In this document: positions 25,555-38,145 of the stretch, in pieces
How the letters are laid out: each line of letters begins with the position of its first letter
Position numbering within the stretch: the first letter of the stretch is position 1
NCBI RefSeq assembly: GCF_000499845.2
Contig: NC_023754.2
Location: 20,090,111-20,154,110 of the forward strand
DNA length: 64,000 nt
Reading direction: 5' to 3'
Source: Phaseolus vulgaris
Lineage: Eukaryota > Streptophyta > Magnoliopsida > Fabales > Fabaceae
Translations under genes and position numbers: made by a program
Notes under the pieces: generated by a model
What the model saw: the letters and a program-made list of their open reading frames with translations, nothing else
What the model was told of the DNA's origin: nothing
Databases searched by the model: none

Positions 25555-28500
25555 TCAACATATGAATATTTGATAATTTCCGGTTCCAGATCCAACATTC
25601 AAGTAGTTCACATCAACAGCAACATGCCCAAGATCATCTACAGGGAGTGTAGAAGGTGAAAGAACAGACAAAAAAAAGTCAACCTTTCTGAGAAAATTTC
25701 AGGATTCACAAAGCAGCAGTGCAGAAAAGAAACAGAAACCCGAACCTTCATATATAGTCCTTGCAAATTTTACATAATCAGGTATTAGATCTCTGTATAA
25801 GATTCCATCAGGTCGAGCATCCAGCACTACCAGAACACCTGTGCAATTGATATTATTAAGCCAATGATTAATTATCACAGCCTAGAAAAGTTTATCAATG
25901 GTAAAAAATAGATCAGAATGAGTGAAGAAAATGCATTATTAATTACAAATGAACTCTAGTAATCCAGATCTTGCCCAAATGTGGTGCAACTCTAACTAAG
26001 AAGAGGAAGAGGTTATAGAAAGGACCCAGGCTCTCCCAATTAAAATTTTGATCTCCAAGATGTCTAGTTTCCCTCCTTTTTCTTATGCAACTCATCTCTT
26101 CGACAGTTACAACCTCGCCTACTGTTCCTTAGTTTATTTCACTTACTATGTAAGCTAGTTATTGAACGTCTGTTAGTTGTTCAGCATCCAGTTTGTATTC
26201 AAAATAAACAAAAAATAGAGATAAAAAAGTTAGTGAACAGTATACAAAAGTGTGTTCACTTGCAAGTGAAGTATGAATTACTGCAGAAATTATTAGGAAC
26301 TCAATTTAAACTTAAATTATCCTTACAATTATTAGAATTTGATCTTATTTCTAATCTATGTGAAATCTCCCCCAACACCAAGGCATGGATCTCATGTGTG
26401 GGACTAGAGATAAGTTTTGATACCATATTGTAACTCATCCTAAAAAAACAGCTTAGTAAGGTGAGATTTACCCCACTTACATATTATACTTTTTATCTCA
26501 TCTCGCTTGTGAGATCTCCAGCACAATGTATTATATATAGGAAAGCCATTGTGCTGATTATATATAGGAAAGCCATTGTACTGATTTCTTGAAATGATGG
26601 CACTAATGTCATACTTCTTTGTTTTGGATTTGTGGAATGACTCTTTGGAAGAGTTGTAGACGTTTAATTATGGAAAGGCTATGTATTTATTTTTTTTAGA
26701 TCCCACCTCGATTAGAGATAAAACGAAATTACAGGATATACGTAAGGGGGGTGTTGAATAGAGATAAGGTCAATTTACATTATATAAGTAAGGGAAATCC
26801 TCAGCTTACAAGTCGGTTTTATGAGAATGAAATAGAGTTAAACTCACTTCACTTCTTAAAATGATGTGATCTTGATGGGGTCAATGTAATTTTGGGTTTT
26901 TTTATAATTTAATGAACTGAGTTGCATGATAGGCCCGTGAAAATATATTATTTCTATATATTGATGAAGACTTGAGCCCAATTTGAAGATAACATATGAA
27001 GTCCAAATCCATATGATCTAGAAGGATGGATAGACTAGAGTTTAAGTAGTAGGGCTACGTGATTGTTTAAGCCCATTTTCATCACTTTTAATGTGATTTC
27101 GTATTTCTTTTTTTAATTATAGTGGAAAACAAAGAAAATTGAGTTTTCTCTTTTGTAAGAACTTCATGAAGTTCTTAATTATAAGAACTCAACTCTTAAA
27201 TTTGATCTTGTCAGGATAACCTAGGCGACCAAATCAATGACTTTATCACTCACCTTCTCATTTTTTCTAGTCATACTTCTTTGTTTTGGATTTTGGGTTT
27301 GAGGAATGACTCTTTGGAAGAGCTCTAAATGTGTGATGATGGAAAGGCTATGCATTCATTTCCGTTGAAGATCCTACATCGATCAAAGATGAGGCCAAAT
27401 TATATTATATACATGAGGGAGTGTGTTAGAGATCTCACGTAAAATAGAGGTCAAGTCAATTCACAATATGTAAGTGAGGACAATCCTCAACTTATAAGTC
27501 GGTTTTATGAGGATGAGTTATGCTTAAACTTACTTCTTAATATGGTATCAGATCCTATCTCAGTCAAGATTTGGATCTATCGTGCCACCTACTATCGGGT
27601 CTCCCTTGATTCTCACGTTGGATATCCTTGGTGTGAACGCATGATATCCTCAACATAAAGGGTGTGTTGGAGATCCTACATCAACTAGAAATAAGGCCAA
27701 AAACTCAACTTTACTAAATTGGTCTCATGAGGATGAGTTATGATTTCCTAATACGCATTGGTTTTTGTTTGATACAAACCATGGAAAGTTAAGGGGCATC
27801 ACAATCTCATTTGAATAATGCAGTAATAAATAAGAGGACTTTCTGCAGGTAACCACAAGGCTACATAAACCGACTACTGGATGAATTTAACACAGGAAAA
27901 TATCCATCCCAAATTATCAAAAGACAAAAGTAACAGATCAATTTCAAAGCATTGTTTACCACCATGCAACGTATCACTTAAAGGATTATTATTAAAGTTC
28001 CCAAATCACAATAATCCAAAAAATTTATTGGACAGATTGATGACTTACCGTTTGACACACTTATTATCATAAAAATGTAGTGTGAAACTTGAGAGTGCCA
28101 TATGAAAAAGCAATCAAACTTTATACAGATAAAGTAATTTTAGTGGAAATACCCGGTGCCACCCAAGACTCGTCAGAATCACCAGGATTTGGAGCCAACC
28201 AGAGAATATTTCTCAGATTCATTGAATCATCATATGTCACATTGGACCCTGAAAGAGGAACAAAGGATTGAAAAAATGAAATAAACATTTTTTTCTAAAA
28301 GTTGAGCATCAAAAGAAAAGACAACCAAAAATATATATATACATACACACACAAGCCATTCACTAGAGGTCTTAAAATTAGGAACATCAAGTCATCAAGG
28401 TTCTCCCCTTTCTCTTCATCTCATGTCTTTACCCTCACCTCACACACAAAAAAAAATGAAGAACTCTCACAAGATTCAGACAATACAATAGTACATTATT

Positions 28501-29669
28501 TCCAAACACAACCTATAACAAACTGGAAGATTAACAGAGAAGAAACTCAGTTGAACCATGCATAACATTTACGGAAGAATGATAGAATGTACCTCTCTGA
28601 CAAAAACCCATGTTGTACGGGAACACTTGTTTATCATATGATGGGTATTCCTTTGCATGGAATCTGCCAAATGTAAAATTGTAGCATTCTTAACTGCGAC
28701 AAACTTAAAAAATTCTTAAAATGTGAATTAAGTGTAATCTATATAATACATATAACAGTGGAAACAAATCCCCCTTCTGAACAAGAAACAAACAAGACAA
28801 AAGTATACAAACACAGAAAAAGCATCAGAATCACTACTATTAACAATTGAACATACAAGATCCCAAGTCTTCCTGAGTTTTTTGCAAGAAAAAGGTGACC
28901 ATGGAACAGATCAAACCGGTTCAAGGTAACATCCAACCCAACAGAAGGACCTCGATCAACAATGAGCTCAAACAAAAACTGCATATACAGGTTCAGTTCC
29001 TGCAATATTCGAGAGAGAAATGCACCTTCTTAAGTACTCTATCTATCAATGTGAGCTATTTCCATCTATTGTTGAACGAACCTCACAAATGAAGCGTCTG
29101 CCATAGGGAGTTCTAGTGAGCACACACCGTTCTTCCTTCGATCCTTCACAATCAGGTACCTACGATATCACAATTCACAACACCACGCGTTTAGATGACA
29201 GTGAAGGCATTAGTATCCGAAGAGAAAAGCCAAAGAAACTGACCGGGATAATGGTTGGGTCGAGAAGGCGATGAATGGCGTCGGGGTCGCCGCCAGAATC
29301 GACGGCGAGACGCGCCAGCTCCAAAACGGCCTCCGGCGGCCACCAAATAAGCTCGTTCTGCTTTCTCCAACTTGAGCCGGCGAGTTTGGACCGGCCGAAG
29401 CCCAACTTCCGGTGAGTAGGCTCTACTGGAGAGAAAGGAACGAGAAATTTGAAGCATGATTTGAGCTCACGTGCTACGACGGGATTCACAGCTGAGGAGT
29501 TATGTTTGGAACCCAACAGAGACAACAAGTCAGAGGGAGTTGCTTGGGAAGTGGAAGAAGATGAGGGAGCGTAACGCTTCGAAAACACCGGTAACGGTGG
29601 CAAGGATGATGACGACGTGAGAGAAAATGAGAGGAACAGTGCCAATCGGAATGTGATTGGATAACTCAT
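25555..29669 (-). CDS. conserved plant protein of unknown function, probably secreted, 329 residues
   Basis: Seven exons on the minus strand: 29244-29669, 29082-29159, 28857-28999, 28593-28663, 28153-28248, 25746-25838 and 25555-25637, together 990 nt with consistent phases. The N-terminus (MSYPITFRLALFLSFSLTSS) has the basic-hydrophobic-Ser layout of a signal peptide. The rest is soluble, with ELIWWPPEAVLELARLAVDS, RTPYGRRFICE, FDLFHGHLFLAK, FPYNMGFCQRGSN and MNLRNILWLAP as the most family-like stretches, and a short C-terminal segment ending QIFIC. I recognise it as a single-family plant protein without an assigned role; no catalytic motif stands out. An in-frame ATG at 29687 would add six residues, but 29669 places the signal peptide better. 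Intron 5 (25839-28152) is 2.3 kb and filled by repeats. Confidence 0.8.
26275..26526 (-). mobile_element. TRIM-like element (copy 2) inside an intron
   Basis: On the minus strand a terminal repeat starts at 26526 (TGTGCTGGAGATCTCACA), followed by TGGTATCAAAACTTATC, a primer-binding-site-like start. A diverged second repeat runs from about 26375 to 26275. It is the same family as 11636-12006. It lies in intron 5 of the unknown-function gene, in the same orientation as the gene. Confidence 0.5.
26531..26584 (+). repeat. two-copy tandem duplication, period 27 bp
   Basis: TTATATATAGGAAAGCCATT occurs at 26531 and again at 26558. The copies differ by one base (GTGCTGA versus GTACTGA). It abuts the outer edge of the TRIM-like copy. 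Confidence 0.85.
26616..27542 (+). repeat. direct repeat pair of about 250 bp flanking about 400 bp
   Basis: A segment beginning CATACTTCTTTGTTTTGGAT, continuing TGACTCTTTGGAAGAG and GGAAAGGCTATG into a TRIM-like terminal repeat (with TATAAGTCGGTTTTATGA or close variants), is present at about 26616-26880 and about 27270-27542. Both copies show the same truncated repeat head joined to a full repeat, so one was copied from the other, not inserted independently. Confidence 0.65.
27424..27750 (+). mobile_element. TRIM-like element (copy 3) inside an intron
   Basis: The left repeat is 27424-27542, starting TGTTAGAGATCTCAC. TGGTATCAGATCCTATC follows at 27543, close to the initiator-Met tRNA primer-binding motif. 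About 120 bp later the right repeat begins near 27664 (TGTTGGAGATCCTACATC). The internal CGTGCCACCTACTATC is shared with the copy at 11.6-12.0 kb. It lies on the plus strand, antisense to the host gene. Confidence 0.6.
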
Positions 29670-29689
29670 TGTAACTGTAGCCCACAAAT

Positions 29690-30877
29690 ACTACAATTAT
29701 TTTTGGGGTTATATTTAACGTCGTCGATGAGGAGCTATTGTTTGTTGCAACATTGCATATGTGCATGGTTATATATTGGGAATTTTTTAAAAGGGGTTCA
29801 ATTTGATTGTATATTATTGAATGCATGAAAAAATTTGAAATTACCTGCATTAATTTTATTTTTAATTATAAGTAAATATGTGTTAGGATAGCACAATCTC
29901 GTGTTATTTGATTAAAATCAAAGTGAGGTTATTAATGTATGACTTTAGTTTTAATCAACTAAAATGGAATTCAAGTCATTTAGTATGACTTTTGCCTGAA
30001 TATTTTTTTAATTTTTATTTTGTATTTAATGTATATATACGGTTCTATTTAAGAAAAGTGATTGATATTTTTTTATACCAAAAACTTATTTATAAAAAAA
30101 ATATTTGTTAAAAATTAATAATTAAGTCAAAATAACATATATTAAAAACATGGAAATTAATAAAATATTATATTGTTTTGTTTAGGGGGATTTTTTAAAA
30201 ATTATTCATTTTATTTTTTAATGAAATATTAAAAAATTATGCTAAGGAACATATTGAAGAAAATGATCTCATCGTTTAAAATAATAAAATTTTGATTTGT
30301 TGAACAAAATAGCAAAACCAAGTAGATGCATTATCCTGGAGATATTATTATCTTACTAAAAAAATAACAATAATATAATGTATTATGTACAAAAATATAA
30401 TCAACAAAATTTAAAATTTGTGATGTTCATAAAATATAGTTGAATTAAATGAATAGTGATGTGATTCTAAAGAATTTTAATATCTTCAAGATCTTTGATT
30501 TATCATTTATAAATAATGATATTGGTTACCCCTTAATTTATAGCTTCCACAACATTTACAAGGCTAATGAGATCCAATTTCATCCGGTTCAAAATGAGAA
30601 TTATTGGTATAGATCAAATTTCATATTTAACTCCCACATGCAACATTAGAAATCACAACAACCGACTACTAATCGGATTCATAATGAGATGGAGTCAATT
30701 TCAAATAAGTCAAGTTGAAATGATCGTAATAGAAAGAATAGTCAATATATAGATAATACAAGTTAATATGTTTAATTCTTTTTATTTACTCATTTTCACA
30801 TTATATATCATACAATCAATTTTTTAAGTTCAATTAATACATATTCAATTTACTCATTTTTTTAAATTTTTTTCACA

Positions 30878-30923
<46 letters not shown>

Positions 30924-32700
30924 CATAACTTTTTTTTGATATAGCTAATTAATAAAAAATATCAATCACTTTTGTTAAATAAAATTATATATACATATAA
31001 TAAATATAAAACAAAACTTTTAAAAAAAATTGTCATACATTAAAATGTCACAACTTAACTCTTAATTAAAAAAAGTAACCAATATCTAATTATACTAAAC
31101 AAATTCATGACTTCACTACAATAACAAAATCGTGTTTTGATAACACAAACTTCCTTAAAATAAAATTGTCTATTCCAATATCATACACTCAAGATAGCAC
31201 AACTTTAGTAAAATGTATTATACAAGTTATAGATGGCAAAATCAATAGTAGTGGAGCAAGAATGATAGCACATGGCATTATATTGGTTAAAAAAAATTGT
31301 ACAGATTTTGACACATGATGCCAGCTTCTTCAATCTAGGGCTTTATTTCGAGATAAAAAGCAGTTTATTAATAATTTTGGTGAACATAGCTGGTTGAGAA
31401 CATTAACCCAAAAACGTTTTGAATGCTCCAACTTCAAAATAAAGCAAATGTATTTGGTGTGCATTAATTACGATATAAATAATGAAATGTCAGTACAACT
31501 ACTTGTAGGCCGGATGAACTACAAGTACATCTAATTCTTAAAATTATATCATTTTAAAAGAGCTTTTAACTTGCAAAACTCATAATTATTTGAATCAGTT
31601 TAATGATTTTAAACACAGTAAGAAATGCTACACAACGAACTGAATAATAGAATGGGTGGTACGTAATTTGTAAAGATGCATCTGGTTTGAATGATATAGA
31701 AACAAAATTATTATAAATTATTGTATAATGATAAACGTCAATCACAGTCCCTATATAAAAATCGGGTGACAACCAATGACTAACCAATGATCAGAACCAA
31801 ACATTGTATATGACCACATGGATGATCAGAACCAATGTCTATTTTCCCTGACATTCTTAGTAAAATGTCCATCTACTTTCTTCCTTCTGCACACTTCGCC
31901 TCATAAATACCAACAGGTCAGTTTTCTGTCAAAAGCTGTGGAACATTTTTGGACCCGTAGACAGTGAAAACAAATCCTACCGAAACATGTGACCTGAAAA
32001 ATACAGCATCGTCATAAAACTTCAGATCACACACCCCACATCACAAAAATAAGTGAAACTTTGCTCTCGGTATTTTTAAAAAAACTAACAAGCTACAGCA
32101 AACTAAATCAGAGAGACATGTATCATGCAGACAAGAATATCAAGTTGTCGCTTTGATGTTCAAGGAAAATTTTTTAGATAGTTGATACACATCACATCAT
32201 TGTATGCTAGTGTCACATAAACTTGTCAGGCCATATATAGTAGAAGGATTCCATAGAAATTCAACATGAAGTAACTAGTTTCCCATTTGAATCAAAAGCA
32301 ACTTATTTTTTTCTCCCATCCCTCGTTTGGACTTTATGAGCATAATTTAAACAAAGAAAGATAGCAAAACATTATTTATTAAACTGCTTCAAAAACAAAC
32401 TTTAGTCAAAATAAATATGTTTTGAACTAGTTCAAATTAATATGGATTTACATCTTTGTTTAAACAATTCAGAGCTCGTTTTCTACTTTTCCTAACACCA
32501 CCATGTATGCTGCATTCTCACAGCAGTTTAGGAGCTTCACTTGGTTCTCAATGCCAAAACTGAAGCAGCAAACCCCTTTGTATCCCCCACGGCCACCCCA
32601 AAAAAGGAGGAAGCATTGTCACAAAAAACCGAAGATTCCACATTTTACAGTGACCAAATGAGTGAGGAAAATATGATTCACTTACATTGACAAGTACGTA
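29690..32700. other. intergenic, AT-rich, no gene seen
   Basis: No coding region is supported. There is a long TA tract at about 30880-30920. Part of 32000-32715 is probably the 3' UTR of the ClpR3-like gene. Confidence 0.5.
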
Positions 32701-32715
32701 TCCACAAAAGAGGAA

Positions 32716-35632
32716 CTAGAATTCATCTACAATGTTAATACCAGCACCCTTGTCCCAGTCCTCTGGAGGAGCAACATCTGCCATAATCTTTTCCTGGCCA
32801 CGCCAAAGAACCTGGGAACAGTATTCCAGCATTGGCTTGGTCAGCAATGCATGTTCAAGAGAATATACTAGACAACCCATTCACACTACATAAATAAGCA
32901 CTTACTCTGTCAATGACCCCAAATTCCTTAGCCTTTGTTGCATCCATATAATATGGCCTCCTCATCACATTAGCAACTGTTTCCTCTGACTGGTAATTTA
33001 GAAAAAACGCAAATAACAGAAATATAAGATTTGACCTCATCTTTCTTGAATATGTATGAGATTCACTACCTGTGCATGATACTCACATTTCCTGTGTGTT
33101 TGGCCAGTAGTTTAACCAGATTGTTTCTGTTAATTATCACCTGCAAAATAAAACGATTGTAAATAAACAGATTTAAAGATAAAATTAGACATTGTTTAGG
33201 GTTAAAATAAAAAAATCAAAGAGAAAGAAAGGAGGGGAAAATAAGATGTTCTGATTCACAGTTATATAAAATGAAGAATTGCTCTCAAAGATATGGCCGA
33301 ATATGTGACTATGAATTCCATCAAGATATTACATTTAAAATTTGAGTGAAGGTAAAGTATTAAATCGTAAACTAGAAAGGCACTCTAAAACTCATCGAAA
33401 CTAGGTTTAAAAAGAAAGAAAAATTGCAAAAAAATTTGGGGCAAATCTGCAACCAAGGAATTTCATCAAGAGGTTGTATTTAAAATATGGAAGTTATATG
33501 AGTCTCTTGAATTCTAATTGGACGTACTATAAAAGCTTCAGCATGAATAAAGCATTCTATTGAAACTTCTTTTCACGAGAAAAATAGTTAGGCAGTATTA
33601 CAAGCTGATTGCCAAACAACCATAACCATTTGAGGAACAAAGTTTTTTGTCATTCCTAATGATAAAAACTCCAATATAGAAAAAGCAATGTAGGCTAACC
33701 TCCTTTGCACGAATAAGAACATCACTTGCAGGCATCAACCCAGAAGATGGGATACGAGGCTGCTGAATCATAGCTGAAACAGATATCAATAGACAACTAT
33801 TACATCTACAAGGAATTAAAGGAACAAAGCTACAAAGTTAAATCCCAACTTTACCTTTAGCATGTGGCATCATAAAGCGTTTACCCGGAGTCCCTGCTGA
33901 AAGTAGCAAACAGGCTTGACCTATGGCAGCTCCAACAGCCACTGTGTGTATCTGCTCAGGATGCCAAAGCCAAATACACGACAAAAGATATATTCAAAAT
34001 CTTAGTGAAAAGAAAGAAAAAAAACAGCTCAGCAAGGTAGAATAAGAATGCATAATGCTTAGAAGAAAGGTAATTACCCTGCTGTCCATCATAATTGTTT
34101 AAAAATAAGTTACTCTGATTAAGTCATAAACATTAATGCCAGGTCATATACCAATAAAACTTAAAGTGGGGTATACAAGGAATTGCCACCATGCTACCAG
34201 TAGCAAAAGGTATCCATAAAACACCCAAAAGTTGATACCATGATTTCCCAATCATTATTCAAGTATTCCAGAAACCCAAGGCAACCCACAATCTGTTCGC
34301 GTCATTACTACCAAATACCATCACTAATAGAACTCAACGAGGCACACAAGTAGATAATCAATAAAAGCAAACAAACCTCGTTCTTTAACTGCATCATTGA
34401 ATCATAAATGGCAAAACCTTCTGTCTCCATGCCTACCTGAACGCAAGAACTCAAAATGTATGAGGATAAAAAAGGAGAAAGGCAGACAGTCAGCTTTACA
34501 GATTATCTTAAACCACAGATAACAAAAGCACATGAAAAAAGAGCCCATGGTACATCAAACATTTCATATAAACAGCAAGGCAGAAACAAATTACCGTTTC
34601 ACCATCATCTCGAGTAGTCCCAGTGGAATTTATGTAAATATAAATTGGCTCTTTAGGATCCATATACTGCAAGTACATCAATTCCGCAACAACAAGCTCT
34701 GTGACAGCCGGAACCAACTGAAACGCAGAAAGAGTCATATAAGGTTGTACAAATTACAACAGTAAAATATTAACTAGAACCAAATGCAAGAGCACAAAAA
34801 TCAAAGCACCACTGAACACTTACAGGCATCCCAATGTAAATAATTCTACCATTGAGAAGCAGCGAAGGCAGGTCCGGCGGCGGCCTTGTGGGCCGATGTT
34901 CATTGTATGAAACAGACCTTTCAACCTAATTCAAACCACACAATTGTTCGAGTTACACCAACAGATAAGCAAAGAGTAACAACCTATACATAAACCAATT
35001 GCAACGAGTACTTCTACATATTAGCTTCTGTAGGAGATGATTTTTTAACCTGGGCATAAGTTCAAATTTATTTCATTTTTCCTTCTCATTTCCTTCTCAT
35101 ATTACATCTATTTATCTAAAAGTTTAACCAAACACAACTTCTCCAAAAAAAAATTATTCAATCTCTTTCACCACCGCATGTTTAACTAATTCTAATAAAA
35201 AAGCTGGGACACTAAATTCTAATTTCAAATCTTTTCACAAAGTAGTAAGTAGCACGTTATGTAACCAAAAAACCTAACCAAACCCAGTATTGACACAACA
35301 GTGAAAGAAAGTGGTAATGAATATATAATTACTTGAGCCGGAGTAGCCATGAGTGTGGGGGAATCAAAGATGTCGAGAAAAGGGGGGGTGTCGGAGTTCC
35401 GGGGAGGGTTAAGGAACGTTTCGGGGGAAGAGGCGGCGACGGAGGCGAGCTTGGAGAGAAATGGGTCTTTAGGGTTGAGAGGAGGCATTGGAATTTTGGC
35501 TGTGTTGGTGGCGGCGTTAACGGAGCAACGAGTTCTCTGATTTCTGCATCTCCTTGTCGTAGCCGTGGAAGATTGTGAGAAGGTGAGCATGGGAACACGC
35601 AAATACGCAGCCATCATGGTTCCACCTATCAT
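32716..35632 (-). CDS. CLPR3: ATP-dependent Clp protease proteolytic subunit-related protein 3 (ClpR3-like), plastid
   Basis: Nine exons on the minus strand: 35333-35632, 34824-34925, 34595-34717, 34377-34436, 33855-33951, 33700-33773, 33087-33140, 32906-32989 and 32716-32811, together 990 nt, 329 residues. The N-terminal part is Ser/Thr/Arg-rich (TTRRCRNQRTRCSV), as in a chloroplast transit peptide. The ClpP fold follows: GRIIYIGMPLVPAVTELVVA, EPIYIYINSTGTTRDDGET, GFAIYDSMMQLKNE, then VGAAIGQACLLLSAG and RFMMPHAKAMIQQPR. The nucleophile position that is Ser in ClpP is not Ser here (Ile205-Gly206), as in ClpR subunits. It would therefore be a structural member of the plastid Clp core ring. 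STGTTRDDGETVGME and the DKGAGINIV C-terminus favour R3 over other R subunits. First ATG chosen; in-frame ATGs at 35617 and 35614 are alternatives. Confidence 0.9.
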
Positions 35633-35649
35633 ACTGTGCAACACTTCAA

Positions 35650-37222
35650 CCAGGTTTCAACCAGAAATATGGATTAGCACATAAGGAGTGAACCGTCACT
35701 GTAGCGTGTGTGATGTAATATACAAATCTGTTTTTTTCTTTTACGGAAAATATCAAATCTGTTTTTTTATTTTACGGAAAATATCAAATCTGTTTATATG
35801 TTTTATTTTATTAGTTTAAAAAAATTCATTTTTTTCATTTTCTTTTTTTTTTCACAACTTGGCCCTTGTAAATTTGCAATTCCACTTTATTACTATTTAT
35901 GTAATTATAAAAAACATGAAATACTTTTTATGTAATTTCGATTTTAGTTAATTTAATAGGATGAATCGAAATTGGTATAAAAGTTAACCACTTAAATTGA
36001 TGTTCAATAGAATCCGTGATGAATATACAAAAACTGGTTAAATAAGTAATAGACACATGTTATATTAAGATATTTTCAATCACAATTGTAAAAATTAAAG
36101 TCGCGCAATTGCGTTATCCTCCCAATGATTTAAAATTTGCATATTATATTTACTGATATATGATATAAGTAAAATATCCTCTTTAATTTTTAAATATGAG
36201 AAAAAGTTTTTATAGCACTTGTATGAATTAAGTTTTTTATAACCATGCAAACTTTTTCAAAATAAATTTCAAGATTTTGTTTTTTATAATCATTTTATTA
36301 TAACTAGCGAAAGAGACTGAGTCTGTATTTTTTACTTTTTATTATTATTATTATAGATATATTATTATATGTATATTTGTATTTTTTAAATAACAAGAAA
36401 AAATAATATAGAAATATTTATATTTTTTTTTATGTTTCTTTAGATAGAAACCTTTAAATTTTTTATGTTTTATCGAGTACAGGTTCAAAATAATTTTCCA
36501 AAGGAATCGATTGACCTTCAATCAAATGAATTAGTATTCTTAAATCCCTGTAAAACAATCATAAATGAGTCTCATTAAGACAAATTGTTTTTAAATTTCA
36601 TCATTTTTTAATATTTTTTTCTAAATTTATTTTTATTTCTTTCTAGCTTTTTGAAGCTTACTCTTATCAATTTTCTATGTTATATCTCTGATAAGACTAT
36701 GATGAATTTTGACTGACAAAAAATTCATTAAAAGTAAGTTTTATTTTTCTATCATATATCAAACTATTTTTTTCTTGTTCCAATTGTATGTGTAGAATTT
36801 TATCATCTCATCATGTGAATGTTGCTACTGGATTGTCCACATACAAAAATAATTTTTTGATTTTATAATTATAAAAACATTAATTGTTATAGCATGACAT
36901 CAATCTTGTATATATGACTATATAAATATGTATTTGTGAATGAACATGTTACCAAAAGACATAAGATATAAGTACATTTATGAACTTTCGGTATTCATAA
37001 GAGTTTGGAGAAGATTCAAGATAGATGTATTTATAAAATTAGTTTTAAGTGTTTAACAAACCAAATTTACTCATTATTTATCCAAATAAAAATTCGTTAG
37101 ACAAATTGAAGTATAATAAAATCCTCATAATTTTATTTTTATAAAAAATTTCATAATCATAATTTTAATATTTTTTCGTTTATAAACAACTAATTTGTGT
37201 AAAAAAATTGTAGTGACATGAG

Positions 37223-37275
<53 letters not shown>

Positions 37276-38140
37276 TCACGTATTTAAATGTGTCAATAAT
37301 TAAAAGATAAAATGTATGTATGTTCTAATATGAAAATATTCTAAAATCACATGTAGGTTTTGTAAAATAAAATACAACTGCAAAAATATTGTTGTACTCA
37401 AGTAAGGTTACTCTCTCATAATAAAATTATAGAAGTAAAAAATATTTATGTGTAATTTATTTATATACATATTTATCTATCTGTATTTGTATACATATTT
37501 TATTTTAGGTATCATTTCCAAAAATTACATGTCCAAAATATTCACAACATAGGTATAAAGATGTTGTCACGATAATTGCAACTGTGAAGGCTTTTTTCAT
37601 GGTTTAATATTTTTTTTTTTTTAGGAGTAGACTCTAGAGTGTCATTTGCTAAAAAAATTGAATACTTTGTTTAGGTACTGGTAGGGAAAAATTCAAAACC
37701 TTATAGCTCATTAATCATGCATCATTTATATAATGAATAATTGAAACAACAAATTATCTAAGATACAAGTGTTTCATCCGTCAAACAATCCAACACTTAC
37801 AATCTTTCTTTATATAAGACAAGATTTGACAAAACGTGTATTAAATCACACAATACAACGTAACTAACATTGTACCACTTAAACATATTTGTGTGTACAG
37901 GCACATTAATTTTTTAGATGTAGGAAATGCCCACTACATTTGTTTTTCAGAGATATTCGATAAAGGTGCTAGCAAAGTCAACATCAAATAGTCCCTTGAA
38001 AAGTTATTTTCTTCACCAACCTCACTACAAGATTTTTTATTTATTTACATTATTACGTACGGATTTCAGTATGTAAACAAACATTATACTCGTCAAAAGA
38101 TGTTATCCTCTTCAACTCTTCTACATTAGCCTGTAGTGAC
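35650..38140. other. intergenic, AT-rich
   Basis: No gene is supported. At 35725-35790 a short duplicated unit (AAATCTGTTTTTTT and ACGGAAAATATC) occurs twice. A long uninterrupted TA microsatellite lies at about 37223-37268. Confidence 0.55.
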
Positions 38141-38145
38141 TATTC

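Noticed and set aside
29191..29457. 88-codon Arg-rich minus-strand frame
   Set aside because: A shifted-frame shadow of the GC-rich exon 1 of the unknown-function gene.
35329..35598. Open frames of about 60-90 codons on both strands
   Set aside because: Shadows of exon 1 of the ClpR3-like gene, caused by its Pro/Ser-rich codons.
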